DNA of 35,099 nucleotides from positions 1 to 35,099 of IMG/VR virus record IMGVR_UViG_3300030118_004212; one strand, written 5' to 3'. Each line of letters starts with the position of its first letter. The first letter of the stretch is position 1. Below the pieces are notes generated by a model. It saw only the letters and a program-made list of their open reading frames with translations, was not told the origin of the DNA and ran no database searches. The stretch comes from a virus. The position numbers were made by a program, and so were the translations under genes. Shown here one piece after another: positions 1-6,460 of the stretch.

Positions 1-187
1 AATTGATAGGAAATTCTAATGCAGAACCTTCACCTACAGCAACAGGTGGTTTATCTGGATCAAAATACCAATCAATTTCTGTATTATCAGATAGCTTATT
101 TGCAAAATAAATTAAGGATTGTGAACCTGCAGTTCCTTTACCTATAACAGCTATCCTTCTTGTTTTTTCATCTGTATCTAATTCCAT
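1..187 (-). CDS. Flavin-dependent (tryptophan) halogenase-like protein, N-terminal part
   Basis: Only the first 62 codons lie in the window; the gene runs off the left edge. It starts at ATG 187 behind a good ribosome site (AGGAGA). Residues 12-21 (IAVIGKGTAG) form the FAD-binding Rossmann loop, in the form GxGTAG typical of tryptophan halogenases. Residues 50-56 (AVGEGSA) match the conserved VGE(A/G) segment of that family. Known family members halogenate tryptophan or other aromatics using FADH2; T4-like cyanophages carry comparable halogenase-like genes. The substrate cannot be told from this piece. The catalytic lysine and the WxWxIP motif lie outside the window. Confidence 0.7.
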   Translation of the reverse strand, partial: MELDTDEKTRRIAVIGKGTAGSQSLIYFANKLSDNTEIDWYFDPDKPPVAVGEGSALEFPIN

Positions 188-201
188 CGTATCTCCTAAG
201 T

Positions 202-287
202 TGGTGCTCGCACCCGGACTCGAACCGGGACAGCTAAATGCCGACAGATTTTAAGTCTGTTGTGTCTACCGATTCCACCATGCGAGC
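202..287 (-). tRNA. tRNA-Leu (anticodon TAA)
   Basis: Class II cloverleaf. Acceptor GCTCGCA pairs with TGCGAGC, the anticodon stem ACAGA/TCTGT encloses loop CTTAAAA (anticodon TAA), there is a long variable arm, and the T-arm reads CCGGG TTCGAGT CCGGG-like. The discriminator is A and CCA is encoded at 202-204. It reads UUA, a frequent codon in AT-rich phage genes. Confidence 0.95.
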
Positions 288-292
288 TATAT

Positions 293-366
293 TGGCAGGA
301 GTGCAGGGAGTCGAACCCCAGCTTTTGGGTTTGGAGCCCAACGTGCTACCATAACACTTCACTCCT
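293..366 (-). tRNA. tRNA-Trp (anticodon CCA)
   Basis: Acceptor AGGAGTG pairs with CACTCCT. The anticodon stem TTGGG/CCCAA encloses loop CTCCAAA (anticodon CCA). Discriminator G and an encoded CCA end. Its first two bases overlap the stop codon of the gene at 365-979, so mRNA processing to release this tRNA would cut that message at its end. Confidence 0.95.
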
Positions 367-979
367 ATTCTTTATGCTCACCATTGACGTAGAATGGGCC
401 TTCTTCATCTAGAAAAGTATTCTGAAGGTCCTCAACAATTTCATATTGATGTTCCCAAAACATATCATTACCTTCTTCAGTAAACTCTTCTGTTTCAGCA
501 TCATATTCGTCTTTTAGTCCTTCGACACGGTCAAGCATTATATCTCTAAGTTCGTCATATGTCCATTCTTCATATTCTTCTACACCATCTTTGGTCATAA
601 CATTAGCTCCGACAAAATTAGGCATCTCATCTATATATGATACGTATGCAACTAAATCCGGATCAACTTCACCAAGCATTTCCATAAGTTTTTCAAGTCC
701 TGTTTCAGGTGTAGCCCAAGCAGAATTTAATGAAAAGCTACCATCATCTGGATCGTAGTTTTCAATGTGACACCATTTAGCTCCGACATTGTCTGTTGTC
801 CAGCTATACTCTTCTACCATATCATAGGTAACATCAGTTCCATCGACAAATAAATCTGGGAACCAACCTTCACCATCGTCTTCACCTCTAACACGTTCAG
901 ATACAAGATTGTTTAGACGCTCAAGACCTGCATCGTTTAATTTTTCAAACCTAACATAGGTTGATACATGATTTGCCAT
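365..979 (-). CDS. Conserved hypothetical phage protein (MANHVS family)
   Basis: 204 aa, acidic, starting MANHVSTYVRFEKL. The start at 979 has a strong ribosome site (AGGAGG). The first 15 residues form a beta-strand-like segment that I recognise from hypothetical proteins of large marine phages. The rest is rich in Glu/Asp and aromatic residues with no catalytic motif I can name. The gene sits between tRNA-Arg(ACG) and tRNA-Trp, and its stop codon overlaps the latter. The function is unknown. Confidence 0.8.
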   Translation of the reverse strand: MANHVSTYVRFEKLNDAGLERLNNLVSERVRGEDDGEGWFPDLFVDGTDVTYDMVEEYSWTTDNVGAKWCHIENYDPDDGSFSLNSAWATPETGLEKLMEMLGEVDPDLVAYVSYIDEMPNFVGANVMTKDGVEEYEEWTYDELRDIMLDRVEGLKDEYDAETEEFTEEGNDMFWEHQYEIVEDLQNTFLDEEGPFYVNGEHKE

Positions 980-1001
980 TATTGCCTCCTTAAGACTTTG
1001 T

Positions 1002-1077
1002 TGGCCTCCCGTGGAAGATTCGAACTCCCAACCCCCAGATTCGTAATCTGGCGCTCTATCCAGTTGAGCTAACGGGA
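1002..1077 (-). tRNA. tRNA-Arg (anticodon ACG)
   Basis: Acceptor CTCCCGT pairs with ACGGGAG. D-arm GCTC/GAGC, anticodon stem CCAGA/TCTGG with loop TTACGAA (anticodon ACG), T-arm GGGAG TTCGAAT CTTCC. Discriminator G and encoded CCA. The first 22 bases overlap the 3' end of the reading frame at 1056-1763. Reading the full CGN set would need A34 to be edited to inosine by a host enzyme. Confidence 0.95.
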
Positions 1078-1763
1078 GATGAATTGGCCTGCCCTGTAGG
1101 ACTCGAACCTACGACCCACAGCTTAGAAGGCTGTTGCTCTAATCCAGCTGAGCTAAGGGCAGTCTCAAAAAACTCTTTTGGTATATCCCAAAACAGAACA
1201 TACCTTTCTTCATCTGTTCTATTCCATGCTCGATGAAGTTCCCAATCTTTAAAAACAAATGTTTCTTTTTCTTTCCATCGATATATATGTGCTTCTGTTT
1301 CTAGCCCTAACTCAAATTCATCGCTTGGTATTTGTAAACCTAAGTGCATTTTATAAGCATAATGTTTACCACGAGTTAGTGGTATATGTAAATAATCTGG
1401 ATCACAATCTACTGACCAGTCCCATCCACCTCTGTTTGCTAATTTGTACATTCCACTTTTAGTTGGAATGCCAGTGTGCCAACCTGTGGTTGAATTAGGA
1501 CCTAAACAACTAATTGATAAATTTACTGCCTCAGGCATATAATTTTCAAATATATTTCTGATTGTGGGAAACTTTATTTTACTCGTTTTTGACCAATGTC
1601 CCCAAATCGATTTTAAACCAAATACATTCCATTCACCTTCTTGTCTTCCATCTTTGTATGGTAAGAAGTCAATATCGTTTTTTGCATTATTAAACTCTGC
1701 TAGTATATCATCAAAATTAGATTTCAATACCTCATCAAGTTTATTTACTATAGTTGTAGACAA
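1056..1763 (-). CDS. 2-oxoglutarate/Fe(II) dioxygenase, aspartyl/asparaginyl beta-hydroxylase family
   Basis: 235 aa. The segment MHLGLQIP (H140) followed by ELHRAW (H177) and R187 matches the two Fe-binding histidines and the 2-oxoglutarate-binding arginine of AspH-type hydroxylases, with the correct H-to-R spacing of ten residues. GWHTG at 94-98 corresponds to the family's PHTG. The start appears to be TTG at 1763, one base after the upstream TGA; no ATG is nearby. The domain ends near residue 198. The last ~35 residues are read straight through tRNA-Arg(TCT) into tRNA-Arg(ACG). The substrate is unknown; comparable genes occur in T4-like cyanophages. Confidence 0.8.
   Translation of the reverse strand: MSTTIVNKLDEVLKSNFDDILAEFNNAKNDIDFLPYKDGRQEGEWNVFGLKSIWGHWSKTSKIKFPTIRNIFENYMPEAVNLSISCLGPNSTTGWHTGIPTKSGMYKLANRGGWDWSVDCDPDYLHIPLTRGKHYAYKMHLGLQIPSDEFELGLETEAHIYRWKEKETFVFKDWELHRAWNRTDEERYVLFWDIPKEFFETALSSAGLEQQPSKLWVVGSSPTGQANSSPVSSTG
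1085..1162 (-). tRNA. tRNA-Arg (anticodon TCT)
   Basis: Acceptor CTGCCCT pairs with AGGGCAG, D-arm GCTC/GAGC, anticodon stem ACAGC/GCTGT with loop CTTCTAA (anticodon TCT), T-arm GTAGG TTCGAGT CCTAC, discriminator G and encoded CCA. It reads AGA, the favoured Arg codon in AT-rich genes. The entire tRNA lies inside the 3' end of the hydroxylase reading frame on the same strand. Confidence 0.95.
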
Positions 1764-1970
1764 TCAAACTTTCCATTCTATTTTTTCATCAATGGCCCAT
1801 TGAACCCCATGAACATAATCTCGACCTTCATCATCTAGATAGGCCCAATATAGGGAACACTTATCAACAACTTCTTGTACGTCTGCAGGATTAATAAGAT
1901 GCTTATTTGCTTCCATCATAGCTTGTAGTTCATCAAGCAATGCATCGGTTTTATTTTTTATTTTAGTCAT
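1764..1970 (-). CDS. Small conserved hypothetical phage protein
   Basis: 68 aa. Probably helical: residues 5-40 include a run of charged and Leu/Met residues, and the C-terminal half has the motif YWAYLDDEGRDYVHG. It ends with TGA directly before the TTG start of the hydroxylase gene, so the two are likely co-translated. The ribosome site is weak (GAGGTAA about 14 bases upstream). No function is recognised; the pattern resembles small T4-like cyanophage proteins. Confidence 0.7.
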   Translation of the reverse strand: MTKIKNKTDALLDELQAMMEANKHLINPADVQEVVDKCSLYWAYLDDEGRDYVHGVQWAIDEKIEWKV

Positions 1971-1984
1971 CAGTCATATGGTTA

Positions 1985-2100
1985 CCTCAGATATTGAAAA
2001 AGGTAGTCTTTCTACTGAAGGCGCTACCATTCCTACCTGCGTCTTAATTTTATAGTCGTTACAGGCTTAACCGTGTTTCATCACTCGACTGTCTTTCAAA
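1985..2100 (-). ncRNA. Candidate structured RNA in a gene gap
   Basis: The 136-base gap between two genes has paired segments: AGTCG with CGACT about 30 bases apart, and GGTAG with CTACC enclosing a smaller CTTC/GAAAG stem, followed by TTTTT. The last hairpin (about 2000-2028) could be an intrinsic terminator. A late-promoter-like CATAAATA lies at 2104-2111. I could not match it to tRNA, tmRNA or a known riboswitch. Its independent existence is unproven. Confidence 0.35.
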
Positions 2101-2103
2101 TTA

Positions 2104-2111
2104 TATTTATG
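2104..2111 (-). promoter_or_regulatory. Late-promoter-like CATAAATA
   Basis: One mismatch from the T4 late element TATAAATA. It overlaps the stop codon of the gene at 2107-2331 and would start transcription just before the structured gap. Confidence 0.3.
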
Positions 2112-2331
2112 AACAATAAAGAAAGTCTGCTTTAGACACAACATTATCATAAAGAAGTTCGTAAAACTCACTATAGTTTTGTTCTTGAAGTTCTACTAAC
2201 TGGTCATCGTTTAAAGGTTTACCATTTTCAAACTTTGCTTCACTTATGTAAGCATCACAATAGTCAGGATGATCTTTCATATCGATGCCATCAACTTCAA
2301 CATCAATCACTTTCACATTATTTAATTTCAT
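2107..2331 (-). CDS. Small conserved acidic phage protein
   Basis: 74 aa. The segment VEVDGIDMKDHPDYCDAYI (11-29) is a pattern I recognise from small hypothetical proteins of phages and some bacteria, followed by a helical half with LNDDQLVELQEQ. Strongly acidic. It lies 9 bases downstream of the gene at 2341-2685 and is probably in the same early transcript. The function is unknown. Confidence 0.75.
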   Translation of the reverse strand: MKLNNVKVIDVEVDGIDMKDHPDYCDAYISEAKFENGKPLNDDQLVELQEQNYSEFYELLYDNVVSKADFLYCS

Positions 2332-2340
2332 ATATACTCC

Positions 2341-2685
2341 TTATAAAAGATAATTAGGACCGGTCCAACGGATATCATAATCTTCAAAAATGTTACCTCG
2401 GGCAGCATTTCGAGCAGGTCCTTGCCATCCGGCAGCCATCAAAATATCGCCAGCTTTGAATTTGTTATCGTCTGCCATCTGAACAAAACCCCAAACACTT
2501 CGGCTTGAAACAATTTTGGCATACTTCCGACCTTCTTGAACAGTAAGGCCATCATTAAATTCAGATATCATCTTCTTGTTAATATCAGAATACTCAGTTT
2601 CACCTTTTGCGAGAACACCCCGCATTGTCCACTCAGCGTAATCTTTCTTGATATTCTCTAGAAGGTTTTCCATTGCTTGGTTCAT
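2341..2685 (-). CDS. Conserved hypothetical early phage protein
   Basis: 114 aa from ATG 2685. An in-frame ATG at 2709 also exists but lies in the promoter-proximal leader; the GAGAG site before 2685 favours the shorter form. The C-terminal half (SVWGFVQM ... FKAGDILMAAGW ... ARGNIFEDYDIRWTGPNYL) is a family common in T4-like cyanophages, probably a small beta-rich domain. It is the first gene after the CCGGTTGACA promoter at 2720-2754, so early expression is expected. No biochemical role is known to me. Confidence 0.8.
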   Translation of the reverse strand: MNQAMENLLENIKKDYAEWTMRGVLAKGETEYSDINKKMISEFNDGLTVQEGRKYAKIVSSRSVWGFVQMADDNKFKAGDILMAAGWQGPARNAARGNIFEDYDIRWTGPNYLL

Positions 2686-2719
2686 ATTTTCACTCTCTTT
2701 CATCATCATTTCAGTCTAT

Positions 2720-2754
2720 ATAATAACAACCACAAAACTATTTGTCAACCGGTT
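2720..2754 (-). promoter_or_regulatory. Early promoter, CCGGTTGACA type (copy 1)
   Basis: Minus strand: AACCGGTTGACA (2743-2754), a 17-base spacer, then -10 TATTAT (2720-2725). It lies 35 bases upstream of the gene start at 2685 and is one of five copies in this window. Confidence 0.8.
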
Positions 2755-2756
2755 TT

Positions 2757-2993
2757 TTACCTAATTGCGACTGCTTCATTCCAAATCTTTTTCGCACCAT
2801 CATGGGTTGCGAAACCAACTTCATCAGCAAAGTCCATAGTACTGCAGAACATTACGTTACCGTAAATTCCGTGAGTATCTAGGATATAAGCAAGTGCCTT
2901 AGCATCTTTAGCAGCACCAATCATATTACCGGCACCTTTGAAAACGGCGACTTTCGCACCTTCGATTGCATCAATGAAAATTGTATCTGTCAT
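2757..2993 (-). CDS. Conserved hypothetical early phage protein (GAGNxIGAAKDA family)
   Basis: 78 aa from ATG 2993. A longer frame back to 3041 would start inside the promoter -10 and is rejected. Motifs: VFKGAGNMIGAAKDAKALA (18-36), THGIYGNVMFCSTMDFADE, and HDGAKKIW near the end. I recognise the family from T4-like cyanophages, where it has no known role. It is the only gene between two CCGGTTGACA promoters, so it forms a short early unit by itself or reads through into the next. Confidence 0.8.
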   Translation of the reverse strand: MTDTIFIDAIEGAKVAVFKGAGNMIGAAKDAKALAYILDTHGIYGNVMFCSTMDFADEVGFATHDGAKKIWNEAVAIR

Positions 2994-3028
2994 ATTTCTC
3001 TCTTTCTTTATCATCACGTTACATATAT

Positions 3029-3063
3029 AATATAATGTCAATAACCGGTAATGTCAACCGGTT
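3029..3063 (-). promoter_or_regulatory. Early promoter, CCGGTTGACA type (copy 2, with second CCGG site)
   Basis: Minus strand: AACCGGTTGACA with -35 TTGACA at 3052-3057, a 17-base spacer and -10 TATATT at 3029-3034. The spacer itself contains ACCGGTTATTGACA, a second copy of the upstream element about 14 bases away. Tandem sites suggest a bound regulator. Confidence 0.8.
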
Positions 3064-3065
3064 TT

Positions 3066-3090
3066 TGAAAAAAAATGCATTTTTTTTTAA
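3066..3090 (-). terminator. Weak AT-only hairpin after hemA
   Basis: Palindromic A8-TGCA-T8 followed by more A/T, directly downstream of the synthase gene and before promoter copy 2. It has no GC clamp, so termination is plausible but weak. Confidence 0.35.
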
Positions 3091-3096
3091 TTTTTT

Positions 3097-4284
3097 TTAA
3101 ATTTTGTGTCTATCAAGCACTACAAGAAGTTTATCTACTAAATTGTCCATCATTGCAGATGTATGGTTTGGGCCTGGACAAAATCTTAGACGTTCAGTAC
3201 CTTTTGGCACTGTAGGATAGTTAATAGGTTGGACATAAATACCATCTTTATACAATAAATCATCAGATATCTGTTTACATTTTACAGGATCTTTAATAGG
3301 TACAGGAACAATGTGACTTTTATTGTCTAATATAGGTATGTTGTTTTTCTTGAATTTTTGTTTTAGTCGGTTTGCTTTTAAGTGTAAATCACATCTTAAC
3401 TCGCTATGCTCTCTAACATATTTTATAGATGCTAATGCACCAGCACACAAAACAGGAGATAAAGATGTTGTGAAAATAAAAGCAGGTGCATAACTACGAA
3501 TTGCATCTACGAATGTTTTACTGGCAGCGATGTAACCACCTTGTACACCATACGCTTTTGCAAGAGTGCCATTTATAATATCTGGCTTAACACCCTTTTC
3601 TTCACATACACCTGCACCGTTAGGTCCATACAATCCAACAGCATGAACCTCATCTATATAACTAATTGCATCGTATTTTTTACACAGGTTTACAATTTTT
3701 TTAACAGGTGCTATATCACCATCCATACTATACACAGATTCGAATACTACACATTTAGGACCTTTTACGCTTTTCAATATATCTTGTAATTCATTTAGAT
3801 TATTATGTTCCCAAATGATTTTGTCGGCACGACTATGCCTTATACCTTGTATAAGTGAACTATGATTATTACTATCACTTATAAAAGTTATATCTGGTAT
3901 GATTTTTGCGATTGTTTCTAATGTAGTTTCATTTGCATTAAAAGCGCTTGTAAAAAGAAGTGCAGATTCTTTTTGATGTAAACGTGATAGTTCTAATTCA
4001 AGGGCTACATGATAATGGGTAGTGCCTGATATATTTCTTGTTCCGCCACTGCCGGCACCTGCAGTTTCTAAAGCTGTTTGCATACTATCTAAAACAAACT
4101 GATGTTGACCCATACCTAAATAATCATTAGAACACCAGTTTACAATTTTCTTGATGGCATACTTTGAATACCAAATTGCTTGAGGAAAGTCTCCACGTAC
4201 TCGCAAGATATCATTGAATACACGATACCTGCCTTCTTGTTTAAGAGTTTCTATTGCTTTTTCAAACTTGTCATCATTTTGCAT
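3097..4284 (-). CDS. hemA: 5-aminolevulinate synthase (alphaproteobacterial, C4 pathway)
   Basis: 395 aa, the normal full length. It condenses glycine and succinyl-CoA to 5-aminolevulinate, the first step of heme synthesis in alphaproteobacteria. Family landmarks are all present: [10 protein letters not shown] near the N-terminus, [23 protein letters not shown], the DEVHA segment (Asp for the PLP ring nitrogen), the PLP lysine in TLAKAYG (K243), and [11 protein letters not shown] near the end. Start ATG 4284 overlaps the upstream stop (TAATG); a TTG at 4299 is less likely. It is the last gene of the nucleotide-metabolism unit, after a Fe-S carrier. It appears intact and is probably an auxiliary metabolic gene that boosts host heme or tetrapyrrole supply. 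Confidence 0.95.
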   Translation of the reverse strand: MQNDDKFEKAIETLKQEGRYRVFNDILRVRGDFPQAIWYSKYAIKKIVNWCSNDYLGMGQHQFVLDSMQTALETAGAGSGGTRNISGTTHYHVALELELSRLHQKESALLFTSAFNANETTLETIAKIIPDITFISDSNNHSSLIQGIRHSRADKIIWEHNNLNELQDILKSVKGPKCVVFESVYSMDGDIAPVKKIVNLCKKYDAISYIDEVHAVGLYGPNGAGVCEEKGVKPDIINGTLAKAYGVQGGYIAASKTFVDAIRSYAPAFIFTTSLSPVLCAGALASIKYVREHSELRCDLHLKANRLKQKFKKNNIPILDNKSHIVPVPIKDPVKCKQISDDLLYKDGIYVQPINYPTVPKGTERLRFCPGPNHTSAMMDNLVDKLLVVLDRHKI

Positions 4285-4490
4285 TAAGTGTAATACCAAT
4301 ACTCATTTGCTGTTCGCTGTTTATACGCTTCTTCAAAACCTTCCATGCCATAACCAGCACGTTCACAGTTACCCCATAATCTTCTAAAGTAACTATCATA
4401 CGAAGAAGTTATAGTTTCATGTGATGCATTTAAATGTCCTTTGACTAGCCAAAAAAGCCTATACGCTTGTTCGATTTCAAACTTAGTCAT
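4284..4490 (-). CDS. Small hypothetical protein in the hemA unit
   Basis: 68 aa, rich in aromatic residues (7 Tyr, 3 Trp) with a helical N-terminus ([17 protein letters not shown]). It overlaps both neighbours: ATGA with the upstream nuclease gene and TAATG with hemA. This tight coupling suggests it is made together with the synthase. No family is recognised. Confidence 0.75.
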   Translation of the reverse strand: MTKFEIEQAYRLFWLVKGHLNASHETITSSYDSYFRRLWGNCERAGYGMEGFEEAYKQRTANEYWYYT

Positions 4491-4897
4491 TTCAGACCCT
4501 TTACATGACTCCTGTGAATTTTACAATTAATGATGCCGTTGTAATATTCTTCTTTCAATAGAACCTCCCTATCAAATTGTTCCTTTGCTTCCAAATAAGA
4601 CATTTCGCCTTTGTTATTACATAGATGTAATATTTCTCTTTTAAAATTATTACCTTTATGTGTTTCTACTAACTCTTTTACTTCTTCAGATGAACCATAA
4701 TAATCTTGCCAATCAGATTCAACTATTTTAGTTCTTCTTCTTGCCTTACCTTTTAATGGAGGTAACCTACGTTTTGATTGAAATAGTTTTTTGCCTACAT
4801 ATTTTTTATCATCTAATAAATTTGTAATAACATAAACAAATCCTATATAATCACCTATATCATCTGATGTAAATTCTTTATTATTATATAACCACAT
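4487..4897 (-). CDS. GIY-YIG-type endonuclease (SegE-like)
   Basis: 136 aa from ATG 4897, which overlaps the upstream stop (TAATG); a start at 4927 would lie inside the Fe-S carrier gene. Residues 20-36 (FVYVITN...KKYVGKK) carry the FVY and YVG forms of the GIY-YIG motif. A basic stretch (KRRLPPLKGKARRRTK, 42-57) and a candidate catalytic Glu near 103 follow. It resembles free-standing phage homing nucleases of the T4 Seg type. No DNA-binding C-terminal module is visible, so it may be a minimal or non-homing nuclease. Confidence 0.75.
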   Translation of the reverse strand: MWLYNNKEFTSDDIGDYIGFVYVITNLLDDKKYVGKKLFQSKRRLPPLKGKARRRTKIVESDWQDYYGSSEEVKELVETHKGNNFKREILHLCNNKGEMSYLEAKEQFDREVLLKEEYYNGIINCKIHRSHVKGLK

Positions 4898-5181
4898 TAT
4901 ACTGCAAAACTCTCTCCACATCCACAAGAGGCTGTTGCGTTTGGATTAATCACTTTCAAATAAGAACCACCAAGTTCTTCTACATAATCTACAGTACATC
5001 CAAATACAAACATTTCAGCCATAGGGTCTAACCATAGGTTCTCTACAGTTGGTTGTTTATCTGTTACACCCCACTCGTATTGGAAACCAGAACACCCTCC
5101 ACCTTTCACTGTAAGTGAAACATTTGGTTTTCCAACTTTTTTAAGATAATCTTTAGCGTTTTGTGTTAGATTTAAAATCAT
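4897..5181 (-). CDS. A-type iron-sulfur cluster carrier (HesB/IscA/ErpA family)
   Basis: 94 aa, slightly short for the family (usually about 105-120). The three cluster-binding cysteines are at C30 (GGGCSGF), C86 and C88 (SCGCGESF). Known members pass Fe-S clusters from the scaffold to client enzymes; similar genes occur in T4-like marine phages. The start overlaps the upstream gene (ATGA at 5178-5181). It sits between ribonucleotide reductase and heme genes, so iron-dependent phage or host enzymes are plausible clients. That link is inference. Confidence 0.92.
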   Translation of the reverse strand: MILNLTQNAKDYLKKVGKPNVSLTVKGGGCSGFQYEWGVTDKQPTVENLWLDPMAEMFVFGCTVDYVEELGGSYLKVINPNATASCGCGESFAV

Positions 5182-5816
5182 ATCTCGCTTTCTTCTTTTG
5201 TTTTATATTGCCACTCATCAGTATGACCAACTGACCATTTAGGTTCAATTTCTACTGCATAATTTTGTGTACATACTTTAAAGTCAGGTTGTAGTAATTT
5301 ATCTGGAGTTAGTGAACTGTCTCTCCAGATAACTCTATTGTTTGGTTGGGCTGCGAACTGACCATTGTCGAGTCTAATAATATTAAATGATTTATGCTCT
5401 GGATCATGTTCAGAAAAGTTGGTATCAATAATACTTTTATCTCTGTGACCATTATCAATTGTAAATTCGTAATCACCAGGATGCATCTGTTTATCTTTAC
5501 CAAAAAATTCACATCTAGATAAAATAGGTTTTTGCACGACTGTTAAATCATAATCAAAACAATCCCAAAGCTGCAAAACATCAAGAGGAAGGTTACCGTG
5601 ATCCATTTTCCAGACGAAGGCTGAGAGAGGAAGTTTATCATATAATGCTCCATAATCTGTTAGTAAAGTTTCAAAATATAATGCTTTGTACATTGTGGAT
5701 TTAACACTAATCCAAATGCCTGGTGTATATTCACCATGACCTTTTTGTAGATCATAAAGATATTCTTTTCTAACGTATACGTTAATTGGAGGAAGTGGGT
5801 GAACTAGAAATGCCAT
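5178..5816 (-). CDS. Conserved T4-like marine phage protein, function unknown
   Basis: 212 aa. The N-terminus (INVYVRKEYLYDLQKGHGEY) and the segment YFETLLTDYGALYDKLPLSAF are family signatures I recognise from cyanophages, always without an assigned role. The C-terminal part (AQPNNRVIWRDSSLTP) looks like a beta-rich domain. A late promoter (TATAAATA, 5854-5861) lies 38 bases upstream, so besides early read-through this gene and those after it could be boosted late. No signal peptide or membrane segment. Confidence 0.8.
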   Translation of the reverse strand: MAFLVHPLPPINVYVRKEYLYDLQKGHGEYTPGIWISVKSTMYKALYFETLLTDYGALYDKLPLSAFVWKMDHGNLPLDVLQLWDCFDYDLTVVQKPILSRCEFFGKDKQMHPGDYEFTIDNGHRDKSIIDTNFSEHDPEHKSFNIIRLDNGQFAAQPNNRVIWRDSSLTPDKLLQPDFKVCTQNYAVEIEPKWSVGHTDEWQYKTKEESEI

Positions 5817-5853
5817 ATTTTTCTTTTAAACACTCCTTGGTTGTTATCATATG

Positions 5854-5861
5854 TATTTATA
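5854..5861 (-). promoter_or_regulatory. T4-type late promoter
   Basis: Perfect TATAAATA on the minus strand in the gap before the gene at 5178-5816. It may give late expression of the downstream Fe-S carrier, nuclease and hemA genes. Confidence 0.6.
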
Positions 5862-5867
5862 ACCCAA

Positions 5868-6020
5868 TCAATCCCACTCATCGTCTTCCCAGTCCTCATC
5901 GTTTGTTTCTGGTACAACTTCAGATCCACAATTTGGACAAAATGATACAGGTAATAATGAAGGAGTTTCTATTGTAAACTCCCCATCGCAATTATTACAG
6001 TATATTTCCTGTTTTCTCAT
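5868..6020 (-). CDS. Small zinc-ribbon protein
   Basis: 50 aa. Two CxxC pairs, C8-NN-C11 and C28-PN-C31 (FCPNCGS), form a classical zinc ribbon; the tail is very acidic (DEDWEDDEWD). The start ATG 6020 overlaps the stop of the dCMP deaminase gene (ATGA), which strongly supports translation. Such small ribbons often bind nucleic acid or partner proteins, but no specific role can be assigned. Confidence 0.8.
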   Translation of the reverse strand: MRKQEIYCNNCDGEFTIETPSLLPVSFCPNCGSEVVPETNDEDWEDDEWD

Positions 6021-6460
6021 ATTTGTGATATCTCCACTCTACATTGTTCTAGAAATTTTATTCCTTCATCGGAACGATATTTATATCTGTAAAAAACACG
6101 TTTAGCACCCATTGTATAAATTTGCTTTGAACAATCTAAACAAGGTGCATGTGTAATGTACATATCTGCATCCTTGCCACTTTCAATTGCTGCTGCTAAT
6201 TTTGCAATTGCGTTTGCTTCAGCGTGTATTACTTCTGGTTTTGTTTTTGTTACTAATGGGTTGCCTAGATCATCTGTAGATTCAACATATTCACATTCAT
6301 TCGACCAACCAGACGGCATTCCGTTATACCCTATACTGATTATTCGATTATCCTTTACAATGATTGCTCCTACTTTTAATCTTTCAGCAGTTGACAGAGA
6401 GGCGAACCTCTCTGCCGTATCCATGTATGCTAATTGCCACTTATTAGGCTGCGTAGGCAT
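6017..6460 (-). CDS. cd: dCMP deaminase
   Basis: 147 aa from ATG 6460, a start that overlaps the end of nrdB by 17 bases; a frame back to 6538 exists but lies inside nrdB. Zinc-site motifs are complete: HAE (H79, E81) and PCLDC (C107, C110). The enzyme converts dCMP to dUMP, feeding thymidylate synthesis by the nearby ThyX. T4 has the same gene (cd). The GWSNECEY segment with extra Cys/Asn after GYNGMP is typical of the phage and eukaryotic dCMP deaminase branch. Confidence 0.93.
   Translation of the reverse strand: MPTQPNKWQLAYMDTAERFASLSTAERLKVGAIIVKDNRIISIGYNGMPSGWSNECEYVESTDDLGNPLVTKTKPEVIHAEANAIAKLAAAIESGKDADMYITHAPCLDCSKQIYTMGAKRVFYRYKYRSDEGIKFLEQCRVEISQI

Noticed and set aside
1259-1803. 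Plus-strand ORFs antisense to the hydroxylase and neighbours
   Set aside because: Low-complexity hydrophobic translations with no ribosome sites, exactly opposite well-supported minus-strand genes; the same holds for all other plus-strand ORFs inside genes.
1971-2106. Glutamine-type (glnA/downstream-peptide) riboswitch
   Set aside because: A short match (GACGCAGGTAGG versus GACGGAAGTAGG) exists, but the required GAAGGAACG partner strand and the P1 stem are absent.
2994-3041. N-terminal extension of the 78-aa protein to 3041
   Set aside because: The extension begins inside the promoter -10 and so would not be transcribed; ATG 2993 has a ribosome site.
4285-4299. TTG start of 5-aminolevulinate synthase at 4299
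   Set aside because: ATG 4284 with TAATG coupling gives the normal family length and the expected N-terminus.
6069-6076. TATAAATA inside the dCMP deaminase gene
   Set aside because: Lies within coding sequence with no gene start nearby; probably chance in AT-rich DNA.
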